Below are positions 45,035 through 54,641 of a DNA stretch of 64,000 bases, piece by piece (positions within the stretch are counted from its first letter, which is position 1; each line of letters starts with the position of its first letter). Made by a program: the position numbers and the translations under genes. Under the pieces are notes generated by a model. That model searched no databases. It was not told the DNA's origin and saw only the letters and a program-made list of their open reading frames with translations. Location of the stretch: contig NZ_VJZR01000012.1 in NCBI RefSeq assembly GCF_007097365.1, positions 1 through 64,000 on the forward strand, in the 5' to 3' direction. Origin of the DNA: Flavobacterium franklandianum (GTDB lineage: Bacteria; Bacteroidota; Bacteroidia; Flavobacteriales; Flavobacteriaceae).

Positions 45035-46226
45035 AACGCTAAAAATCTACATCGCCCTTTTGGTGTTGCTCATAGCGGCTATTGTTGTAATCGATAGCAA
45101 TCGCCCAAAACCCATTGATTGGACACCAACCTTTTCCCTCAAAGACAAAATTCCTTATGGAATGTATGTATTCGACCAAGAAATCAATTCGCTTTTGAAG
45201 GGACAAAAAATCAGGAAATTCAAAACGACACCTTATGAATATTTTGATAGTAAATACGATTATGATTCCCTTGTAAATGATTACCGAATCAAAGGAACGT
45301 TTCTCAGTATTTCGAAAATATCAAATTTTGACAACCAATCAATTACCGAAATTTGCTCGTTTGTAGATCACGGAAACAATGCTTTTATCAGTTCCGAAAT
45401 GATTCCGAATGCCTTGTTAGACAGTTTGAATCTAAAAATGGATAGCGAATACAAATACTCGGACAGCATCTACAATTGGGTCGCCAACAAAAAACTGGGC
45501 AATCAAAAATACAAAATCATAGAAGGCGTAAACAACAATTATTTTTCCAAAATCGATACGCTGAATACGACTGTTTTAGGCTATCAGAATGGCGACAGCA
45601 CCAGAATCAATTTCATAAAAGTCAATTATAAAACTGGCGTATTTTATTTGCACACGCAACCCGTGGCGTTTACCAATTTTCATTTATTGAAAGGCAATCA
45701 TCACGAATATGCCGAAAAAGTCTTGTCATACATCCCGAAAAGAAAAGTCTTTTGGTGCGTCAAAGATCAAACAGGAGAAGTAATTTCGGATTCGCCAATG
45801 CGGTACATTTTGAGTCAACCATCGCTAAAATGGGCTTGGTATATTTTCTTGATTGGAATGCTTGTGTTTATATTTTTCAATGCCAAACGAAAACAAAGAG
45901 TCGTTCCAATAATAAAACCGTTGGCAAACACCACGGTCGATTTTACAAAAACCATTGGGAATTTGTATTACCAGGAAGGCGATCACAACAACATTATCGA
46001 TAAAAAAATTATTTATTTTCTCGAAAAAATCAGGAACGAATATTTGATTGAAACTCATAGATTAGACGATGATTTTATCAAAAAATTGCACCTTAAATCA
46101 GGAAAAGATTTAGACGATATTAAAAACATTGTGTCTTTGATAAACGCCTACCGAAAAAATAATTATATGAGCATTGAAGAGGATTTGTTGCAAATTAACA
46201 ATGCTATAGAAAAAGTGATGAACTAA
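45027..46226 (+). CDS. DUF4350 domain protein
   Basis: The 399-residue protein has an N-terminal membrane helix (about 5-23), a glutamine-amidotransferase-like DUF4350 domain (about 45-240, with GTFLSISKI, GNNAFISSEM), a second helix near 268-286 and a cytoplasmic tail with coiled segments. It overlaps the DUF4129 gene and precedes moxR, as in the Bacteroidota MoxR operon. No enzymatic residues are recognised. Confidence 0.82.
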   Translation: MDKTLKIYIALLVLLIAAIVVIDSNRPKPIDWTPTFSLKDKIPYGMYVFDQEINSLLKGQKIRKFKTTPYEYFDSKYDYDSLVNDYRIKGTFLSISKISNFDNQSITEICSFVDHGNNAFISSEMIPNALLDSLNLKMDSEYKYSDSIYNWVANKKLGNQKYKIIEGVNNNYFSKIDTLNTTVLGYQNGDSTRINFIKVNYKTGVFYLHTQPVAFTNFHLLKGNHHEYAEKVLSYIPKRKVFWCVKDQTGEVISDSPMRYILSQPSLKWAWYIFLIGMLVFIFFNAKRKQRVVPIIKPLANTTVDFTKTIGNLYYQEGDHNNIIDKKIIYFLEKIRNEYLIETHRLDDDFIKKLHLKSGKDLDDIKNIVSLINAYRKNNYMSIEEDLLQINNAIEKVMN

Positions 46227-46235
46227 TAAAAATCA

Positions 46236-46339
46236 ACCACAAATTACACAAATTAGCACAAATTTTATTTTTACCTAAATTAGGAATTTGTGCAATACAA
46301 AACAACGATGAATTTGTGAAAATCAGTGTAATTTGTGGT
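46236..46339. repeat. Inverted repeat, ACCACAAATTACAC family
   Basis: The left arm 46236-46264 begins ACCACAAATTACAC; the right arm 46311-46339 ends GTGTAATTTGTGGT. The arms match at about 24 of 29 positions. It fills the DUF4350-moxR gap. A frame extension of moxR from a GTG at 46335 lies in the right arm and is rejected as a start. Confidence 0.75.
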
Positions 46340-46361
46340 AAAAAAAATAAAACAAAAATAT

Positions 46362-47369
46362 ATGGAAGAAATAACCAACTCTGAAAACCCAACCGAAAAC
46401 CTGAATTTTCAATCTCGAATTAATTTAGAACCGCTTTTAGAAAGCATCAATGCCATCAAACAGGAATTGGGAACTGTAATCGTGGGACAAAGCAAAATGA
46501 TCGATCAATTGTTGGTCGCCATTTTGTCTAACGGTCACGTTTTGCTTGAAGGTGTTCCCGGTGTTGCCAAAACGATTACGGCAAAACTATTATCCAAAAC
46601 CTTGAACATTGGCTTTAGCCGAATCCAGTTCACACCCGATTTGATGCCTTCGGACATTTTGGGAACCTCGGTTTTCGACTTGAAAAAATCGGAATTCGAA
46701 TTCAAGAAAGGGCCTATTTTCTCGAACCTTATCCTGATTGACGAAATCAATCGTGCGCCGGCAAAAACCCAAGCCGCACTTTTTGAAGTAATGGAAGAAC
46801 GCCAAATCACCATCGATGGAACTACTTATATTTTGGACACGCCATTTTTGGTCATTGCCACCCAAAATCCAATAGAACAAGAAGGAACCTATCGTTTGCC
46901 CGAAGCGCAATTGGACCGTTTTCTATTCAAAATCTCTATCGATTATCCAAAAATAGAGGAAGAAATCCTGATTATCCAAAGAGAACATTTACTCCAAAAC
47001 CAAGGCAAACTCGACAACATCAAAACCGTGCTTTCCTCGGAAGAAATTAAGCTGTATCAAGCCTTGGTCAAACAAATTATAGTCGAACAAAACTTGCTGG
47101 AATACATTGCCAAAATCGTAATTAACACTCGTGAAAATGCCTTTTTGTATCTGGGTGCTTCGCCTCGTGCTTCGATAGCGATTTTGAACGCTGCCAAAGG
47201 TTTTGCAGCGATTCGAGGACGTGATTTCGTAACGCCAGAAGACATCAAGGAAGCGGCGATTCCTGTGTTGCAACACCGTGTTATCGTAACGCCAGAACGT
47301 GAAATGGAAGGCATTACGAGTATCGAAATTATCAAACAGATTTTGGAGAGTGTGGAGATTCCGAGGTAG
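46362..47369 (+). CDS. MoxR family AAA+ ATPase
   Basis: The 335-residue ATPase has Walker A EGVPGVAKT, Walker B ILIDEINRAPAKTQAAL, sensor-1 VIATQNPIEQEGTYRLPEAQLDRF and sensor-2 region LGASPRASIAIL. MoxR proteins act as chaperone-like remodelling factors with DUF58/VWA partners. Start ATG 46362 (MEEITNSENP) is chosen because the longer GTG start lies in an inverted repeat. A 443-bp gap with a small ORF separates it from the DUF58 gene. Confidence 0.92.
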   Translation: MEEITNSENPTENLNFQSRINLEPLLESINAIKQELGTVIVGQSKMIDQLLVAILSNGHVLLEGVPGVAKTITAKLLSKTLNIGFSRIQFTPDLMPSDILGTSVFDLKKSEFEFKKGPIFSNLILIDEINRAPAKTQAALFEVMEERQITIDGTTYILDTPFLVIATQNPIEQEGTYRLPEAQLDRFLFKISIDYPKIEEEILIIQREHLLQNQGKLDNIKTVLSSEEIKLYQALVKQIIVEQNLLEYIAKIVINTRENAFLYLGASPRASIAILNAAKGFAAIRGRDFVTPEDIKEAAIPVLQHRVIVTPEREMEGITSIEIIKQILESVEIPR

Positions 47370-47402
47370 TTTTTAGATGTAAATTTTCTAGAATTCAAAA
47401 AT

Positions 47403-47660
47403 ATGAAAGCAAAATTCATTAAAATATCTTTAATCTTAATATCAATTTTTGTGATTGTATTATTATACCTCAATAGTTCTTATTATATAGAGAAACAATT
47501 TTGGAAATATAATGCTGGAAAATACATTGGAGACGTTATTACAAATCAGAAACAAATAGATAATTCTAACTGTCAAATTGTATTCTGTTTTGGAAAAAAA
47601 CTAATTATTGAGGATTTAAAAACTGGAGAAAATGGATATTACGAAAACAAAAGCTGGTAA
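47403..47660 (+). CDS. Small membrane-anchored hypothetical protein
   Basis: The 85-residue protein has a membrane helix (about 8-23, SLILISIFVIVLLYL) and a short soluble part with NCQIVFCFGKKLIIEDLKTGENGYYENKSW. I do not recognise the family. It is an AT-rich insert between moxR and the DUF58 gene, which normally lie closer together. It could be a real lineage-specific gene. Confidence 0.5.
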   Translation: MKAKFIKISLILISIFVIVLLYLNSSYYIEKQFWKYNAGKYIGDVITNQKQIDNSNCQIVFCFGKKLIIEDLKTGENGYYENKSW

Positions 47661-47715
47661 TATAAAAGGATTGTATCATTACTTGCAAAGCATAAAAAAA
47701 ATGTCACACAAATAA

Positions 47716-47762
47716 AAACGGATTAAAAAAAGTTTGATTAAAAGATCTGCGTAAATCCGTTT
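47716..47762. repeat. Inverted repeat AAACGGATT/AATCCGTTT
   Basis: The arms at 47716-47724 and 47754-47762 are reverse complements, and AAATCCGT recurs at 47771. It lies before the DUF58 gene start and resembles the other word-repeat palindromes. Confidence 0.5.
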
Positions 47763-47811
47763 AACCAGTTAAATCCGTAGCTAAAAATTAAGTTTTCAGA
47801 TTCTAAAAATT

Positions 47812-49143
47812 ATGAAACTACTAAAAAGTTTATACATCAACAATTTCTTTTTCTATGCGCTTTTGGGCGTGGTGGGATTGTTTGTTTTGGCCTTCATATT
47901 TCCAGCCTTATACAACGCCACTTGGTATGTTTTGCTGATGCTTTTGACCTTTTTGTTTTTGGATGTCTTGATTTTGTTTTTCTCCAAAAACGGCATCGAA
48001 GGAATCCGAATGATGCCCGAAAAACTGTCCAATGGCGATGAAAATGAAATAAAAGTCAACATCAAAAACTATTATACTTTTCCGATTTTGGTGAAAATAA
48101 TTGACGAAATTCCTTTTCAATTTCAGGTTCGAAATTTCGAAATAAAGCAAAAAATCAAAGCGTCTACAGAAAAAGAAATCCACTATTATTTGCGTCCCAC
48201 CGAACGTGGCGAATATGTTTTCGGGAATTTGAATGTGTATGTTTCTTCACCACTATTTCTAATTTCGAGACGATTTCAATTCGACAAGGAAAGAATGGTG
48301 CCGACTTATCCGTCGTACATTCAGCTTCGAAAATACAGTTTGATGGCTTTTTCTAATAATTTGTTTCAATACGGCATCAAGAAAATCAGGAGAATTGGTC
48401 ACACAATGGAGTTTGAACAAATCAAGGAATACAATCAAGGCGACGACATTAGAACCTTGAATTGGAAAGCCACCGCCAAGAAAAATGCCTTGATGGTCAA
48501 CCAATTTCAGGACGAAAAATCGCAATCGGTTTATATGATTATCGATAAAGGTCGCGTGATGAAAATGCCTTTCAACGGTTTGAGTTTATTGGATTATGCC
48601 ATTAATGCCACTTTGGTTTTATCGAATGTCATCTTGAAAAAACAAGATAAAGCGGGACTATTTGCCTTTTCGAAAAAAGTAGAAAATCGAGTTTTTGCCG
48701 AAAGGCGCGCTTCGCAAATGCACAAAATTCTGGAAACTTTGTACAACATCAAAACCGATTTTTTCGAAAGCGATTTCAGCCGTTTGTACACCGACATCAA
48801 GAAAAACATCAACCAAAGAAGTTTGATTATTTTGTACACCAATTTCGAAACGATGGATGCTTTGCATCGGCAACTTCCCTATTTGAAAGGAATCGCCAAG
48901 AACCATTTGTTGGTTGTGGTTTTCTTCCAAAACACGGAACTCAACGAACTCATCAACAAAAAAGCCGAAAACATTCAAGAAGTCTATGACAAAGTTATCG
49001 CCGAGAAATTCTCTTTCGAGAAACGATTAATCGTTAACGAGCTAAAGAAATACGGAATTTATTCGGTGCTAACCCAACCCGAAAACCTGACATTGGAAAC
49101 CATTAATAAATATTTAGAGATTAAGGCGAGAGGGATTTTGTAA
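47812..49143 (+). CDS. DUF58 domain protein
   Basis: The 443-residue protein has two N-terminal membrane helices (about 14-55), a beta-rich region, and a DUF58/VWA-like domain with the hallmark GDDIRTLNWKATAKKNALMVNQFQDEKSQSV and MIDKGRVMKMP. DUF58 proteins partner MoxR ATPases. No MIDAS-complete VWA protein (BatA/BatB) is in the window. Confidence 0.93.
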   Translation: MKLLKSLYINNFFFYALLGVVGLFVLAFIFPALYNATWYVLLMLLTFLFLDVLILFFSKNGIEGIRMMPEKLSNGDENEIKVNIKNYYTFPILVKIIDEIPFQFQVRNFEIKQKIKASTEKEIHYYLRPTERGEYVFGNLNVYVSSPLFLISRRFQFDKERMVPTYPSYIQLRKYSLMAFSNNLFQYGIKKIRRIGHTMEFEQIKEYNQGDDIRTLNWKATAKKNALMVNQFQDEKSQSVYMIIDKGRVMKMPFNGLSLLDYAINATLVLSNVILKKQDKAGLFAFSKKVENRVFAERRASQMHKILETLYNIKTDFFESDFSRLYTDIKKNINQRSLIILYTNFETMDALHRQLPYLKGIAKNHLLVVVFFQNTELNELINKKAENIQEVYDKVIAEKFSFEKRLIVNELKKYGIYSVLTQPENLTLETINKYLEIKARGIL

Positions 49144-49152
49144 ATTAAAATA

Positions 49153-49272
49153 GCCACAGATTCACAGATTTTAATAAAATACTCGTAAAAATAAGCAAGA
49201 CTGACAAAAAAATCTGTTCTTCCAATAATCACAAAATCTATTTATAAAAAAATAAATCTGTGAATCTGTGGC
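49153..49272. repeat. Perfect 19-bp inverted repeat, GCCACAGATTCACAGATTT family
   Basis: GCCACAGATTCACAGATTT (49153-49171) has its exact reverse complement at 49254-49272. The central 80 bp contain AAATCTG-like pieces. It lies between the DUF58 gene and the SpoU methyltransferase gene. Confidence 0.8.
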
Positions 49273-49360
49273 AAAAACAACATTAGAGTTTGCATTACGG
49301 ATTTAGGTTTTAAAAAAAGGTGGTAACTTTGAGGCTTTGAAACTTTTCGAATAATTCACA

Positions 49361-50146
49361 ATGAAACAAATCACTTCATCTCAAAATCCATTTATAAAAT
49401 CGTTGGTGCTTTTACAAGAAAAAGCAAAAGCCCGCAAACAATCCGGCACTTTCTTGATTGAAGGCAAAAGAGAAATCGAAATCGCGATGAAAGGCGGTTA
49501 CGAAATGGAAACGATTTTGTTTTTGCCCGAATTAATTTCGGAAACCGAAGCCAGAAAACTTTCCAAAAGCGCAGAATTAATCGAAATTTCGAAAGACATT
49601 TATCAAAAACTGGCTTATCGCGATACCACCGAAGGGATTTTGGCTGTAGCCAAAACCAAATCCCTGCAATTATCCGATTTAAAATTATCTGAAAATCCAT
49701 TGATTCTTGTTGCCGAAGCTCCTGAAAAACCGGGAAACATTGGTGCTTTATTGAGAACTGCCGATGCTGCGAATTTGGATGCCGTGATTATTGCCAATCC
49801 GAAAAGTGATTTGTACAATCCCAATATCGTTCGCTCCAGCGTAGGTTGTTTGTTTACCAACCAAATTGCAACAGGAACTACAACCGAAATTATTGCTTTT
49901 TTGAAAGAGCAAAAAATTGACATTTATTGTGCTACTTTACAAAATTCGACTTCCTATCACACCCAAGATTACACCACGTCAACGGCTTTGGTTGTCGGTA
50001 CAGAAGCCACTGGTTTAACCCAAGAATGGCGAGAGGCTGCTACCCAAAACATCATCATCCCGATGCAAGGCGAAATCGACAGTATGAACGTTTCGGTTGC
50101 CGCTGCCATTTTAATTTTCGAAGCCAAAAGACAGAGGGGTTTTTAG
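49361..50146 (+). CDS. SpoU/TrmH family RNA 2'-O-methyltransferase
   Basis: The 261-residue protein has an N-terminal L7Ae-like domain (about 1-95, TSSQNPFIKSLVLLQEKAKARKQ) and a SPOUT domain with EKPGNIGALLRTADAANLDAVI, NPNIVRSSVGCLFTNQI, VVGTEATGLTQEW and the knot end IPMQGEIDSMNVSVAAAILIFEAKRQR. It methylates ribose in rRNA or tRNA; it is TrmH/RlmB-like, target not determined. Confidence 0.93.
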   Translation: MKQITSSQNPFIKSLVLLQEKAKARKQSGTFLIEGKREIEIAMKGGYEMETILFLPELISETEARKLSKSAELIEISKDIYQKLAYRDTTEGILAVAKTKSLQLSDLKLSENPLILVAEAPEKPGNIGALLRTADAANLDAVIIANPKSDLYNPNIVRSSVGCLFTNQIATGTTTEIIAFLKEQKIDIYCATLQNSTSYHTQDYTTSTALVVGTEATGLTQEWREAATQNIIIPMQGEIDSMNVSVAAAILIFEAKRQRGF

Positions 50147-50153
50147 ATTTTAG

Positions 50154-50169
50154 TCCCGAAGCTTCGGGA
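50154..50169. repeat. 16-bp perfect palindrome TCCCGAAGCTTCGGGA
   Basis: It lies just after the SpoU methyltransferase gene. No T-run follows, so it is probably not a terminator; CCCGA/TCGGG palindromes are also seen at 7518-7531. Confidence 0.6.
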
Positions 50170-50210
50170 GCAGATTGCAGAATATAGAAACTTAGAATTA
50201 AAAAAAGATT

Positions 50211-51761
50211 ATGAGAAAATTAATTGCCTTATTTATATTGCTAATAACTTGTAACTCATTCGCACAAATAAGCGAAAAACAAGTGGATGAATTAGTCGAA
50301 AACACCCTAAAAAGCTTCAATGTTCCCGGAATAGCCGTGGCGATTGTCAAAGACCGAAAAATGGTGCTTTCGAAAGGGTATGGAGTGAAATCTATCCTGA
50401 ATAATGAGAAAGTAGATGCCAACACCTTGTTCGGAATTGCTTCCAACAGCAAAGCCTTTACAACTGCAGCATTATCAATGTTAGTCGATGAAAAAAAAAT
50501 AAATTGGGATGATAAAGTCATTCAATACATTCCTGAATTCAAAATGTATAATGAGTATGTTACTAATGAATTTACCATTCGGGATTTAGTGACGCACCGC
50601 AGCGGATTGGGTCTTGGCGCAGGCGATTTGATGATTTGGCCCGACGGAAGTGATTTTATTACGACAGATATTATTCATAATTTGCAATATTTAAAACCTG
50701 TTTCGGCTTTTAGAACTAAATACGATTACGACAATTTATTATACATCGTGGCTGGAGAAGTCATTGCTAAAGTAAGCGGGCAATCTTGGTGTGATTTCAT
50801 CGAAGAGCGGATTATGAAACCATTGGAAATGAATAATAGTGCAGCTTCTTTCGTACGACTAAAAGACACCACAAATATCATTGCGCCACACGTTCCAACG
50901 GATGGAAAACTTAAAATAATTTCACGTTATAAAAATCAAGCTTTCGATGCTGCGGCAGGAATTTATTCTAGCGTAAATGATTTGAGCAAATGGATGATTC
51001 TGCAGTTGCAAAACGGAAAATATGGTTCGGAAAAACAGTTTCAATTGTTTTCTAAAAAAGAACAAAACGAAATGTGGAGCCTTCAAACCATAATTCCCGC
51101 CAATACAAGACCTCCTTATAATACGCACTTTAGCGGCTATGGATTGGGTTGGTTTTTGAGCGACATAAAAGGCTACAAACAAGTGACTCATACTGGAGGA
51201 CTCGAAGGAATTGTGACGCAAACGACGTTATTTCCAGAGCTAAATTTAGGAATTGTAGTATTGACCAATCAGCAATCTGGAGCCGCTTTTACAGCGATTA
51301 CAAACACAATAAAAGACAGCTATCTCAATATTCCGTACGCCAATTACGTAGAAATGTATAGCAAACGAGAAAAAGACAACATCGCCGAAGCGGATAAAAC
51401 TACCGTGGAAGTTTGGGCAACGGTTGCCAAAAATCAAAAAAACAAACTAAAAATCGATTATAAAAAATATACGAGTTTGTATGTTGACAACTGGTTTGGC
51501 AAAGTTGAACTTTCAGAAAAAAAAGGAAAATTATTTTTTAAATCTATTCGTTCGCCACAACTTGCTGGCGAAATTTTCTATTATAAAGACAATATTTTTG
51601 CCGTAAAATGGAACAATCGCAGTTTTAATGCCGATGCTTTTTTATTTTTTGAAATGGATGAAAAAGGAAAATCAATTGGCATAAAAATGAAACCCATTTC
51701 GGATTTAACGGACTTCAGTTATGATTTTCAGGATTTGGATTTTGTTAGAGTTAGGGAATAG
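50211..51761 (+). CDS. Serine hydrolase, beta-lactamase (class C/PBP) fold
   Basis: The 516-residue protein has a signal peptide (about 1-19). The active-site SxxK is S78-K81 (SNSKAF); YxN appears as DYDNLLY near 170, and KTG-like HTGGLEG near 325. A C-terminal DUF3471-type domain (about 405-516) follows. These enzymes act as esterases, D-aminopeptidases or carboxypeptidases; substrate unknown. It is separated from the methyltransferase gene by a palindrome and is independent of relA. Confidence 0.9.
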   Translation: MRKLIALFILLITCNSFAQISEKQVDELVENTLKSFNVPGIAVAIVKDRKMVLSKGYGVKSILNNEKVDANTLFGIASNSKAFTTAALSMLVDEKKINWDDKVIQYIPEFKMYNEYVTNEFTIRDLVTHRSGLGLGAGDLMIWPDGSDFITTDIIHNLQYLKPVSAFRTKYDYDNLLYIVAGEVIAKVSGQSWCDFIEERIMKPLEMNNSAASFVRLKDTTNIIAPHVPTDGKLKIISRYKNQAFDAAAGIYSSVNDLSKWMILQLQNGKYGSEKQFQLFSKKEQNEMWSLQTIIPANTRPPYNTHFSGYGLGWFLSDIKGYKQVTHTGGLEGIVTQTTLFPELNLGIVVLTNQQSGAAFTAITNTIKDSYLNIPYANYVEMYSKREKDNIAEADKTTVEVWATVAKNQKNKLKIDYKKYTSLYVDNWFGKVELSEKKGKLFFKSIRSPQLAGEIFYYKDNIFAVKWNNRSFNADAFLFFEMDEKGKSIGIKMKPISDLTDFSYDFQDLDFVRVRE

Positions 51762-51839
51762 ATTTTCGAAATATAAATTCAATCCCAGTTTGCATATCTC
51801 ATTAGTTATACCTATTTTTAAAAAATCAACAATTCTGTT

Positions 51840-54059
51840 ATGTTAGAAATAGATCTTGAAAAGGAAAACAAAGCAATTGCTCACGAATACAAAGAGTTAC
51901 TTCGAATAAGTTATCAAACTTTATCACCCGAAGACAAGAAACTCATTCGTAAAGCATTTGATGTTGCTATGGATGCGCACAAAGATCAGCGCAGAAAATC
52001 TGGAGAAGCATACTTTTTCCATCCTATTGCTGTGGCCAAAATTGTGGCTTCGGAGATAGGTTTGGGAGCAACTGCTATTGCCGCTGCACTATTGCACGAT
52101 GTGGTCGAAGATACTCCAATAACAGTAGAAGATATCGAACAGATGTTTGGATCAAAAGTAGCCCAACTCGTTGAAGGATTGACCAAAATTTCGAAAGTTC
52201 AAAAAGAAATGAATGTTTCGATGCAAGCCGAGAATTTTAGGAAAATGCTTTTCACACTCAATGATGATGTGCGTGTAATCCTGATAAAAATTGCCGATAG
52301 ATTGCATAATATGCAAACTTTGGACAATATGGAAGATTTCAAACAAATCAAAATTGCCTCAGAAACTTTATACATTTATGCACCATTAGCACATCGTTTG
52401 GGTTTATATAAAATAAAAAACAAACTTGAGGATTTAGGATTAAAATATACTGAACCTGTTATTTATGATGATATTGTAAGTAAAATAAAGGAAACAAAAG
52501 AGGAGCAAGACGCTTATATAAAAGACATTTCGGACATTCTAAAGATTGCATTAGACACAGAAGAACTCGATTACATCATCAAAGGAAGGCCCAAATCAAT
52601 CTATTCTATTTATAGAAAAATGAAAGTTCAAGGTGTGGGTTTTGATGAAGTTTACGACAAATTTGCTTTGCGAATTGTATACAAATCGAACCCTCACGAA
52701 GAAAAATTCTTGGCTTGGAAAATATATTCTATCGTTACAGACCACTATAGACCTAGCCCTAGTCGTTTGAGAGATTGGATTTCATCTCCAAAAACCACGG
52801 GTTACGAAGCCTTGCATATTACGGTAATGGGACCAAAAGGGCGCTGGGTCGAAGTACAAGTTCGAAGCGAACGCATGGACGAAATAGCCGAAAAAGGATA
52901 TGCGGCGCATTACAAATACAAACAAGGCGGCTCTGAAGATAGTGGTTTAGACATTTGGCTCAATCTGCTAAAAGAAGCGTTAGAAAACCCTGAAACCAAT
53001 GCTGTAGATTTTGTTGAAGATTTTAAAATGAATTTATATTCTAAGGAAATCTTTGTTTTTACACCAAAAGGAGAAATAAAATCATTACCAAAAGGCGCAA
53101 CCTCACTCGATTTTGCTTTCAGTATTCACTCCGAAGTTGGAATTCGTACACGAGGAACACGCGTCAACGGAAAATTAGTTCCTTTGAATCACGAATTAAA
53201 AAGTGGAGATCAAATAGAAATCATAACCTCCCAATATCAAAAACCAACCATCAACTGGCTGGATTATGTAACCACTTCGAGAGCAAAAAATAAAATAAAA
53301 AATGTTCTAAACGAAAACACGAAAAAAATTGCCGAAGAAGGAAAAGAAATACTCACTCGAAAACTGAGACACTTAAAAATTACTTTGAGTGAATCGGTGG
53401 TGAACGAATTAGTCAATTTTTTCAAATTAAAAACAAGTTTAGATTTGTTTTATCGCGTGGGAGTTGGTGCTATCGAAAATCAACAATTAAAGGATTACGC
53501 AGCCCAAAAAAGCAACACTTTCATTAATTTTTTCAAGAACAAAATTAAACGTTCAGCTAGTACTTCTAATGAAGACATTCACAAACAAGTACTGAACAGT
53601 AATTATGACATGTTGGTTTTTGGCGCTGACCAAGACAAATTAGATTATAAATTATCAACCTGCTGCAATCCCATTCCGGGCGACGAAGTATTTGGTTTTA
53701 TCACAATAAATGAAGGGATTAAAGTACACAAAAGAGATTGTCCAAATTCAATAAGTCTCCAATCGAATTATGCGTATCGCATTATGCAAGCTAAATGGAT
53801 TGACTCTTCACAACAGGAATTCAAGGCTATTTTACACATTACAGGGATGGACACCATTGGACTTACAAACAAACTCACCAAAGTAATTTCGGACAATATG
53901 AATGTAAATATTCAAAGTATTTCTTTGAGTGGCGAGGCTGGAATTTTTAACGGACAAATAGCAGTAATCGTTCAAAACAACAATATTTTGAAAAAATTAA
54001 TTGATAATATCAAACAAATAGATGGTGTAGATAAAGTGACACGGGAATATAAAAATTAA
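51840..54059 (+). CDS. Bifunctional (p)ppGpp synthetase/hydrolase, RelA/SpoT
   Basis: The 739-residue protein shows the HD hydrolase (H86-D87 and E90-D91 in LLHDVVEDT), with YFFHPIAVAKIVASE, the synthetase (GRPKSIYSIYRKM, ALHITVMGPKGRWVEVQVR), TGS (VFTPKGEIKSLPKGATSLDFAFSIHS), the zinc-finger/helical region with CCNPIPGDEVFGFIT, and a C-terminal ACT domain. It controls the stringent response. Both catalytic domains look intact. Fur follows after 96 bp on the same strand. Confidence 0.96.
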   Translation: MLEIDLEKENKAIAHEYKELLRISYQTLSPEDKKLIRKAFDVAMDAHKDQRRKSGEAYFFHPIAVAKIVASEIGLGATAIAAALLHDVVEDTPITVEDIEQMFGSKVAQLVEGLTKISKVQKEMNVSMQAENFRKMLFTLNDDVRVILIKIADRLHNMQTLDNMEDFKQIKIASETLYIYAPLAHRLGLYKIKNKLEDLGLKYTEPVIYDDIVSKIKETKEEQDAYIKDISDILKIALDTEELDYIIKGRPKSIYSIYRKMKVQGVGFDEVYDKFALRIVYKSNPHEEKFLAWKIYSIVTDHYRPSPSRLRDWISSPKTTGYEALHITVMGPKGRWVEVQVRSERMDEIAEKGYAAHYKYKQGGSEDSGLDIWLNLLKEALENPETNAVDFVEDFKMNLYSKEIFVFTPKGEIKSLPKGATSLDFAFSIHSEVGIRTRGTRVNGKLVPLNHELKSGDQIEIITSQYQKPTINWLDYVTTSRAKNKIKNVLNENTKKIAEEGKEILTRKLRHLKITLSESVVNELVNFFKLKTSLDLFYRVGVGAIENQQLKDYAAQKSNTFINFFKNKIKRSASTSNEDIHKQVLNSNYDMLVFGADQDKLDYKLSTCCNPIPGDEVFGFITINEGIKVHKRDCPNSISLQSNYAYRIMQAKWIDSSQQEFKAILHITGMDTIGLTNKLTKVISDNMNVNIQSISLSGEAGIFNGQIAVIVQNNNILKKLIDNIKQIDGVDKVTREYKN

Positions 54060-54064
54060 TAAAA

Positions 54065-54130
54065 GAGTGTAAGTTGGGAAAGTTATGCATTTAGTGACTA
54101 AACTTTTAAACTCTTAAACTTCTAAACTAA
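54065..54130. repeat. AAACTTTTAAACTCTTAAACTTCTAAACT word repeats
   Basis: TTTAGTGACTAAACT is a short palindrome followed by three to four AAACT(C/T)(C/T)T words. It lies just before the fur promoter, between relA/spoT and fur. Confidence 0.5.
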
Positions 54131-54141
54131 AAAATATAATT

Positions 54142-54149
54142 TATCTTTG
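54142..54149 (+). promoter_or_regulatory. -7 element of fur
   Basis: TATCTTTG exactly fits TAnnTTTG. The predicted transcription start is near 54156, which is where the ATG of the fur frame lies, so the mRNA may have almost no leader. Confidence 0.6.
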
Positions 54150-54155
54150 CATGAT

Positions 54156-54623
54156 ATGACACAAATTTCAGTTGATAACAGCAGTAATCAAGAAATTGTA
54201 AAAAATGTTTTTACAATCTATCTGGAAAATAACGGACATCGCAAAACGCCAGAGCGTTATGCTATCCTTCAAGAAATATATGATAGTGAGGAACATTTTG
54301 ATATAGAAAATCTCTACATCAAGATGAAAAATAAAAACTACCGTGTGAGTAGAGCCACTCTTTACAACACCATTGAACTTTTATTAGAATCTGGTTTAGT
54401 TCGTAAACATCAATTTGGACAAAATCAGGCACATTATGAAAAATCATATTTCGACAAACAACACGATCACATTATAATGACCGATACTGGCGAAGTAATC
54501 GAGTTTTGTGACCCTCGAATTCAAACTATCAAAAAAACCATTGAAGAAATATTCGATATTGAAATCACACATCACTCCTTATATTTATACGGAACAAAAC
54601 GAAATAAAGAAATAACAAACTAA
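54156..54623 (+). CDS. Fur-family transcriptional regulator
   Basis: The 155-residue protein has the winged-helix region [21 protein letters not shown] and [23 protein letters not shown], and the metal site [18 protein letters not shown] with downstream HH. The CxxC structural zinc motif of many Fur proteins is absent: TDTG stands in its place. It may sense iron, zinc or peroxide. The longer start (TTG 54147) lies in the -7 element, so ATG 54156 is preferred. Confidence 0.9.
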   Translation: MTQISVDNSSNQEIVKNVFTIYLENNGHRKTPERYAILQEIYDSEEHFDIENLYIKMKNKNYRVSRATLYNTIELLLESGLVRKHQFGQNQAHYEKSYFDKQHDHIIMTDTGEVIEFCDPRIQTIKKTIEEIFDIEITHHSLYLYGTKRNKEITN

Positions 54624-54641
54624 CTACAAATTATAAATAGA

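Noticed and set aside
50154..50169. TCCCGAAGCTTCGGGA as terminator of the SpoU methyltransferase gene
   Set aside because: A perfect palindrome without a loop and without a following T-run; kept only as a repeat.
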